A stretch of DNA of 15,890 nt from VGWF01 sp964423465 (lineage in GTDB: Bacteria > Verrucomicrobiota > Kiritimatiellia > PWTM01): positions 1-15,890 of the forward strand of contig CAYRFK010000109.1 in the NCBI GenBank assembly GCA_964423465.1. The letters are read 5' to 3'. A program made the position numbers and the translations under genes. Shown here piece by piece: positions 1-9,000 of this stretch (position 1 is the first letter of the stretch; each line of letters opens with the position of its first letter). The notes beneath the pieces are model-generated. The model was not told the origin of the DNA. It did no database searches and saw only the letters and a list, made by a program, of their open reading frames with translations.

Positions 1-51
1 CGAGGCAAGATCGGTCGTAGGTTTAGCGTCCGTGCGGGCGACGCGCGTGGT

Positions 52-57
52 GGGAGG
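52..57 (+). promoter_or_regulatory. Shine-Dalgarno of the giant surface-protein gene
   Basis: GGGAGG lies 7 nt before the ATG at 65, which is ideal spacing and supports that start. A second in-frame ATG at 71 is too distant to be preferred. The rest of bases 1-64 is GC-rich leader in which I see no convincing promoter, so the promoter probably lies before the window. Confidence 0.7.
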
Positions 58-64
58 GTGGTAG

Positions 65-3000
65 ATGAAAATGAATTGGTTCAAGGTTCTGCTCGTGGCG
101 GTAGCGGTCATGGGCTTCGCGATGGCGGCGCCTGCCGGGCTTGAGGTCACCAAGGTGATCAAGAACGGGCTGACGACGGTTCCGTCGGGCCAGACGTTTA
201 CGTACAAGCTCCAGTATCGCGCCGCGAGCACGACGACGGACTTCTTTGGGACGTATCTGATCGACGTCCTGCCTCCGGGCGTCGAGTTTCAGTCGCTGGT
301 GGGCACGGTGCACGTGGCGTCCTTTGCGCATAACCCGGCCACGCGCGAGCTTCGCGTGGACTTCATCGATCCGCTTCCGGCGGGGAGCACGGGGGAGATC
401 GAGGTCAACGTTCGCTTCACCCCCGGAACGACGCCTTCCGGGACGATTGCCACGAACAGTGCGACGATGGATGCAAGCAACTTCCCGGAAGACACGTCGC
501 CGCCGGTCACGATCGTCTCCATGGCCACCAATCGCACGACAGCCTCGAAGAGTCTGACAGGGTCGGTTCCGCTCGATCAGAACGTCACGTACACGGTCGC
601 GGCCAACAACGGCTCGTCCGTGGGTGCGCTGAATGTCACGAATGTGACGCTTCTTGACCAGCTTCCGACCGGCGCGGTGTTCGTGGCGGCGAGCGGCGGC
701 GGGGTCTACGATCCGGGGACGCATACGGTGACATGGACGACTCCATCGCTGGCGGCGGGGAGTTCCTTCTCCCGGACTGTGACGATGATGTACCCGTCGA
801 CGGCCTATCCGGTGGGTGCCAAGGTCACGAACGACCTATCGGTTTCGGTCACGCCGCTCGGCGGGTCGCCGACCAACCTGACGGCCCGGCGCGGGGACAC
901 GATCGTCGCCCCCCAAGGCGGTTCGAGCTTCAGCAAGGGGGTCAATGCTAGCTACGTATATGAAGGCAAGCCCACTGCAAAGTCCTGGACGTTCACGCTG
1001 CAGAACAGCGGCAATGTTCCCATGTACGACGTGGTGCTGACCGACGCCGTTCCGGCGCAGGTCGAGGTGACATCGATCAATGTCGGAGTGCCTTCCGGAA
1101 CGCCCCCCGGCCTCCAGGACTCGATTGAAGTGTTCTATATGAAGACGGGAGGATCTTCATGGCTGGCGGCACCGGGCAATCCCTATCCCGGGACGGCCTC
1201 GGTCACGATCCCGGCAGCCTCGCTCGGTCTTGGGGCGGGCGAGTCCGTGACGGCAATCAAGTGGGACTTCGGCACCCTTCCTGTCGGGTACTCCGTGGGG
1301 AGCCTGCAGTTCGCATCCAGTATCCTGACCAACGATCGCAACGGCCAGCCGGTTGTTGCGGGCAACATCATCTCCAACATCGGTGCTCTGGCCTACAGCG
1401 ATTTCAGCGGACCGACATCCAAGACAAGCCTTGCGACGATTCCGGTGAAGACGCAGCGCCCGGTGGCTGAACTGGCGAAGTCGGCCTCCCCTACAACGGT
1501 GAATGACGGCGACATGACCACGTTCACGATCCGGCTGACAAATCGCTCCGAGGCCGCCCAGCCGCTGGTGAACCCGGTGCTGGCCGACCTGTTGGATGCG
1601 AAGCTTGCCTATGAACCGGGAAGCTGGACGATCGTCAGCAAGCCGGCGGCTGCCCCGGTGCCCGTCTTCGAGACGATTGCAAACTACAACGGCACAGGGC
1701 GCACGTTGCTTCGATGGAAGTGGACGGGCGCTTCCGCGTACGACCTGCCCATCAACAGCTTCATCGAAATGCGTTTCCAGGCCCGGATCCCGGCGGGCAC
1801 CCTCTACGGCGGCATCAACAACGACCTCACGCTCGCCCAGTGGGGCAATACCGACCTTGACGCCTCGGGGACGACCTCGGCGACGGACGTCCGCGATCTG
1901 GACGGCGATGGCAGCACGACCGAGACGGTCCATTACAGGCGCACGACGGTCACGGTGCGCGCCCGGGCCTCGATGGACTCGATCAAGTGGGTCAAGGGCG
2001 AACTGGATTCCGAGTGGAGCAAGTTCCCCACGAACGGGCTGACCGTCCCCGGCGGTCGCGCCGACTACCGGCTCATCGTCTCCAACACCGGCAACGTGCC
2101 GATTACGAACGCGGTGGTGCTCGATATCCTGCCGACCCTGGACGACACGGGCGTCATCGACCTCTCGCAGCGGGACACGGAATGGAAGGCCTCGCTGGCG
2201 GGTCCGGTCATCGCCCCGCCGGGCGCCACGGTCTACTACAGCCGCGAGCAGGATCCCACGCGCCTGGACTTCGACCCGTCGGGGCCTCCGGGCTCCGACC
2301 CCGCGAACTGGAGCACCAACCTCCCCGCGACGATCATCGAGGTCAGGTCGCTGAAGTTCGTCTTCGACAGCATCGTGATCCAGCCCGGAGCATCCTACGA
2401 GTTGACGTGGCCGATGCGCTCGCCGGTGGGGACGCCGACCGACGGAAGGATTGCGTGGAACTCCTTCGGTTACTACGGCACCCGGATGGACACGTTCACC
2501 AGGCTTCTTCCGTCGGAGCCCATCAAGGTCGGCATTGCGATCATGCCGGACACCAACGCCGTGTACGGGGATCGTGTGTGGTTCGATGCCAATTCCAACG
2601 GAGTCCAGGAAGCTGCCGAAACAGGCATCAACGGAGTTCGGGTCCGGTTCTACGAGGATAGCGGCCCCGGCGGTTTCTCGGACGGCGTGGTCAACACCAA
2701 CGAGGACCACCTCGTCGGCTACACGGTCACGGCGGACAACTTCGGCGGCGAACCCGGGTATTACAACTTCCCGAATCTCGACCGGGGCAACTACTACGCC
2801 GTGTTCGAGATTCCGCCGGTGTACGGAGTCAGCCCGAAGGATGCGGGAGGCGATGATGCCGCCGATTCCGACGGCGATGCGACCACCGGTGCCACGATCG
2901 TAACGTGGCTCGACGACGAGGAGAACGACCCCACGTGGGACCTCGGCCTCTTCCTGCCGCCGACGTCGGTCAACATCGTGAAGACCGCCGGGACGGCCCC

Positions 3001-6000
3001 GGATGGCGGCGTGCACTGGATCCAGCCGGGGACGCCTGTGACCTACACGTTCCTGGTGACGAACACCGGCGAACTGCCTCTGGTGCGGCTCGATGTGAAC
3101 GACGACAAGCTCGGGTACATCGGCCAGATTCCCGGGCCGCTGGCGCCGGGCGCGAGCGCGACGCTGACCAAGACCTCCGGCGCCTTGACGCTCGGTGTGA
3201 CGAACATTGCCGATGTCGTCGGACATCCGGCCGATCCGTCCACCGGCCTGGAGATTCCCGGCGCGCCCCCGGTTCGCGACGAGGATCCCGCCATCGTCGA
3301 AGTCTACGCGGCCATCGGCGATCTCGTGTGGTACGACCTTGATCGCGACGGTGTCCAGGATGCAGGTGAGGCAGGAGTTCCGGGCGTGCGGGTCGTCCTG
3401 TACGATGCCGCCGGCGCACCCCTTGCGACCAACACCACGGCAGCCAACGGCAGGTACATCTTCGCCAGCCTCCTGCCGGGAACCTACTCGGTGGGCTTCA
3501 CGCCGCCTGCGGGCTACGTGGTCAGCCCGCAGGATCAGGGCGCCAATGATGCCGCCGACAGCGATGCCGACCTCGTCACGCTTCGGACGGTTCCCACTGT
3601 GCTGGAAGCCGGCGAGTATGACATGACATGGGACCTCGGCCTCTGGCGGCTGGCGTCGATCGGCGACTACGTGTGGTACGACGCGGACCGCGACGGCGTT
3701 CAGGACGGCGGCGAGACTCCGATCAACGGGGTGCTCGTGACGCTGTACGATGCGGTCGGCGCAGCGGTTGCCACGACGAATACCGACGCAGTCGGGTTCT
3801 ACAAGTTCGCGGACCTTATCCCCGGCGACTACTCGGTCGGGTTCACGCCGCCTGCCGGCTATGTCTTCAGCCCGCAGGATCAGGGCGGAAACGACGGCAG
3901 GGACAGCGACGCCAACCCGTCGACCGGTCGCACGATCCCGACCACTCTCAGCGTGGGCGAGTACGATCCGACGTGGGATGCGGGCCTCTGGCGGCCGGCC
4001 TCGATCGGCAACTATGTCTGGAACGACATCAACATGAACGGCATTCAGGACCCGGGCGAGTCCGGCGTGCCGGGTGTCCTCGTGACCCTTTATGATGTCT
4101 CCGGCGCCGCGGTGGCGACGACGAACACGGATGTCAACGGCCTGTACGGCTTCGCCGGGCTCGTTCCGGGCGACTATTCGGTCGGCTTCACGCTTCCCGC
4201 GGATCATCTCTTCAGCCCGCGCGACACCGGGGCCGACGACACGGTGGACAGCGACCCCAACCTCGCGACGGGTCGCACGGTCGTGACGACGCTCGATCCG
4301 GGCGAGAACGATCCGACCTGGGACGCCGGCATCTTCCTGAACCGCGCGTCGATCGGCGACCGCGTGTGGCACGATATGGATGCGGACGGCGTTCAGGATG
4401 CCGGCGAAGTCGGCGTGCCGGGCGTCCTCGTGACGCTCTACAACGCGGCGGGCGCGGCCATCGCGACGACCAACACCGGCGCGACGGGACTCTATAAGTT
4501 TGAAGACCTGATCCCCGGCAGCTATTCGGTCGGCTTCACTCCGCCCGCCGGCTACCGGATCAGCCCGCAGGACCAGGGCGGCGATGCGGCGGACAGCGAT
4601 GCCGACCCGGTGAGCGGGCGCGCCATCGTGACGACACTCGATCCGGGCGAGGATGACCTCACCTGGGACCTGGGCATCTACCTGCCCGCCTCGCTGGGCG
4701 ACTTCGTGTGGTTCGATGCGAACACGAACGGCATTCAGGACGGCGGCGAGGCCGGCGTGCCCGGCGTGCTCGTGACCCTCTACAACGGAGCGGGATCCGC
4801 GGTGGCTACGACCAACACCGACGCGACGGGCTTCTATAAGTTTGCGGAACTCGTGCCCGGCGACTATTCCGTCGGATTCACGGCCCCGGCCGGCTTCGTC
4901 ATCAGTCCGAAGGACCAGGGCTCCGACGATGCGAAGGACAGCGACGCGAATCCCGCCACGGGCCGCACCGCCGTCACGACGCTCACCTCGGGCGAGGACG
5001 ATCCGACCTGGGACGCCGGAATGTGGCAGCCCGCCTCGCTCGGCGACTATGTCTGGTACGACAACAACGACAGCGGCACGCAGGACGGCGGCGAGCCCGG
5101 AGTGCCCGGAGTTCGTGTGACGCTGCTGCTCGGTGGTTTGCCGATCGCAACGAATGTGACCGACGGAACCGGCCACTACCTTTTCGAAGGCCTCGTGGCG
5201 GGCTCGTACCAGGTTGCGTTCGACTATTCGACTCTGCCGGATCAGTACAAGCCGACGGTCAAGGGACCGGACGGTACGAGCGATCCGACGGATAGCGACG
5301 CCGACGAGACGACCGGACTCACCGAACCGACCAGCCTTGCGTGGGGCGAGAGCGATCTGAGCTGGGATCTCGGCATCATCCGCAAACGCGCCGATGTCTC
5401 GCTGACCAAGACCCGCAAGGCGATCACCGAGTACCAGAGCAAGTGGACGATCCCGCTTTCAAAGGGCCAGCAGTTCGTGGATGGCGACTACTGGATGCGG
5501 CTTGAATACGATCAGCCCAGCTTCGACGTCTGGGGTCCCGGCAATCTCCAGAGCGGGGTCAGCATCGACATGAACTGGCACCACGTTGCAGGACGCTTCA
5601 CGCGCGGCACGAACACGTGGGGGCCGCACACGATGGAGATCCTCGTTGACGGCGTGGTGGTCGCGACGAAGGTGGCGACCGGCACCACCGATCCCTCGAC
5701 GGCTCCGCTGGTTCTCGGAGCCTACATGGGCAACAGCTACTGGTACGCCGGGCTGATGGATGAGGTCCGCCTGTCGCGCGGCGCCCGCAGCGATGCGTGG
5801 CTCAAGGCGACCGTGGCCCAGCAGAAGAGCCCGTCCACCTTCGTCGCCCTCGGCGCCGAGGAACCGGGCACGCTGCCGGGGTATGCGTACCGTCGCGGCC
5901 TGGCCGTGAATGGAGCGCTGGTGACCGGGAACCTGACGAACTTCCCCGTGCTCGTCAGCTTGAACGATGAGTTCCTGGTCTCGAAGGTTCTGACGGCGGA

Positions 6001-9000
6001 CGGTTCGGATCTGAGCTTCACGCTGGCCGACGGCACCGTGCTTCCGCACGAGATCGAGCTCTACACGAAGGCGTCTGGCCGGCTCGTCGCATGGGTGAAG
6101 TTGCCCGAGGTGACCGCGGGGGCGGCGACCGGGTTCTACGTGAACTATGGGCATGCCGCGCCGCCCGTGCCTGCGTTCTCTGCGGGCGACGTCTGGGATG
6201 CCGGGTTCATGATGGTCCAGCATCTTGAGGAATCCGCCGGGCCGATCTCCGACTCGACGGCGAACGGGAATGATGGAGCGGTGTCGGGAGCCGCCCCGAC
6301 CGTTCATGGCCTCACGGACGGTGCCTACGCGTTCGACGGCATCGACGACAAGATCACGATTCCGGACAGCGCGTCGGTCCAGCTCAATTCCACGGACTTC
6401 ACGATCGAGGCGTGGTACGCCCGCAAGACGGTCGCGGCGGACTACCTCTTCGAGATCACAGTCCGCAATGACGGTCCCGATCCGGCCGAGGATCTGACGG
6501 TGGCCGATCCGCTCAGCCCGTCCTTCACGCTCGTCAACGCCCTGACCTCGCGCGGCGTCTTCGCGCAGCCGCCGGGGACGTGGTCCATCGGCGACCTCGG
6601 CGTGGGCGAGACGGCCACGCTTAGGATCGCGGCCAACGCCGCCGCCTGCGGGATGCTGACGAACACGGCCGAAGTGGCGTCGACGCCGACCCTCGATCCC
6701 GATTCCACGCCGGGCAACCATGTGCCGGGTGAGGACGACATCGCATCGGTCGCGGTGCAGGGCCTCACGGCGCCTGTGCCGGGCGTCCGCCTGGTGAAGC
6801 GGGCGGGTGGTGCGGCGGATGGCGCGGCCCTGGTCGTCGATCCGGGTGATGCGGTGGTCTACAGCTACGCGGTGCAGAACACCGGCAATACGTACCTCGG
6901 CAACATCGTCGTCACGGACGACAAGCTCGGCGCCGTGGGCGTCGTGCCCGGCCCGCTGGCCCCGGGATCGTCCCTCGTGCTGACGGCGACCGTCGCCTCG
7001 GTGGTATCGGCCGTGACGAACATCGGCACGGTCGTGGCGCACCCGGTGGACGCCTCGGGCGCCGACCTGCCTTGCCATCCGGCGGATGTGACCGATACGG
7101 ATGATGCGATCGTCGACGTGACAAGCCCGCCGGCCCCGGCCCCCGCGATCGAGGTGGTCAAGATCGCCTCCGGCGCGGCGGACGGCACGGTCCTCACCGT
7201 CGTGTCCGGCTCGCCCGTGACGTACATCTACACGGTTCGGAACACCGGCAACGTCGCGCTGACGGGTATCGCCGCCACCGACGACAAGCTCGGCGCCGTG
7301 GGCGCCTCGGCGTCGCTATCCGCGGGCGGCACCGTGGCCTTCACCTCCGTCGTGGCCAGCGTGACGGCCCATGTGACCAACGTCGTGACCGTCACGGCGC
7401 AGTACGGCGTCACGCCGGTCAGCGACACAGATGATGCGGTCGTGCATGTGACGCCGCCTCCGGTTCCCGCGCCAGCAATCTCGATCGTGAAGGTGGCGGG
7501 CGTGGCCGCGGATGGCGCAGTGCTCACGATCAACTCCGGTGACAACGTGGTCTATCGTTACACGGTCCGTAACACCGGCAATGTGGCCCTCACCAACGTC
7601 GTCGTGACCGACGATAAGCTTGGCGCCGTGGGCACCGAGGCGGTGCTGCCCGCCGGAGCGACCGTGGTCTTCACGAAGACGGCCGCGGGCGTCACGGCGG
7701 ATGTCACGAACATCGGCAGCGTCGTGGCCGACTATGCCGGCACGCCGGTGTCCGATACCGACGACGCGGTGGTCGACGTGACCGCCCCGGCCACGGGAGC
7801 GGACCTCTCGCTGACCAAGGAAGTCGTGAACGCCCCCGCCTCGCCGGTCAAGTGGACGATCCCGATCAGCAAGGGCGAGCAGTTCGTCGACGGCGACTAC
7901 TGGCTGCGCCTGGAGTACAACGAGCCCAGCTTCGACGTGTGGGGGCCCGGCAATCTCAAGAGCGGCGTGCAGATCGATCGCGGCTGGCACCACGTGGCTG
8001 GACGCCTGACCCGCGGACCGAACGCGTGGGGGCCGCACACGATGGAGATCCTCGTTGACGGCGTGGTCGTCGCCACGAAGGTCGCCTCGGGCACGATCGA
8101 CCATTCCACGGCGTCGCTCATGCTGGGCGCGTACCTGGGCACCAGCTACTTCTACGCCGGCGTCATGGATGAGGTCCGCCTGTCCCGCACCGCCCGCAGC
8201 ACCGACTGGCTGCTGACGACGTGGCGGCAGATGACGGCGCCATCCGCCTTCGTGACGGCCGGGCCGGAACTGCCGGGCAGCCTGCCGGGCTACGGCTATC
8301 GCATGGGCCTGACGGTCCAGGGCGCGCAGGTCGCCGGCACTCTCGCCAGCTTCCCCGTGCTCGTGAGCCTGACCAATGCGGCGCTCACGGCCCACGTGGA
8401 GAGCGCGGCGGGAACGGACCTCGTCTTCACAACGGACACCGGCGCGGTGCTTCCGTTCGAGGTCGAGGCGTTCGACCGGGCCTCCGGGCGTCTTGTCGCC
8501 TGGGTGACGCTGCCGTCGCTGCAGGCGGGTGTCGATGCAGGATTCCAACTCCACTACGGGAACGCCGCCGCGATCTCCGCGGCCTCCCCGGCGACGGTCT
8601 GGGATGCCAGCTTTGTCATGGTCCAGCACCTCGATGAGGCGGCGGGTGCCGTGCTCGACTCGACGGTCTTTGGCAATCACGGCACGCCTGCGGGTGCGTC
8701 GTGGACGCCGGCCGGCCGGGCTGGCCCGGGGTATATCTTCGACGGAATCGACGACAAGATTGTCATCCCGGACAGCGCGAGCCTGCATCTCGATACGACC
8801 GACTTCACGATCGAGGGCTGGTTCAACCGCGAGCAGACGACGAGCGACAAGACTTTCAAGATCTGCGTCGCCAACGCCGGCCCGCAGGCCGCGACGGGGG
8901 TGACCGTGTCCGACGTGCTGCCTGCCGAACTCCAGTTCACGGGTTCGACCGCCTCGATGGGCGCTTACAGCCACCTGACGGGCATCTGGACCATCGGCGA

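Noticed and set aside
1157..5176. 1339-residue open frame on the - strand opposite the giant gene
   Set aside because: It is antisense to an unmistakable domain protein, rich in Arg/Val/His with no signal, fold or motif, and repeats with the period of the SdrD units. It is a by-product of GC-rich codon use.
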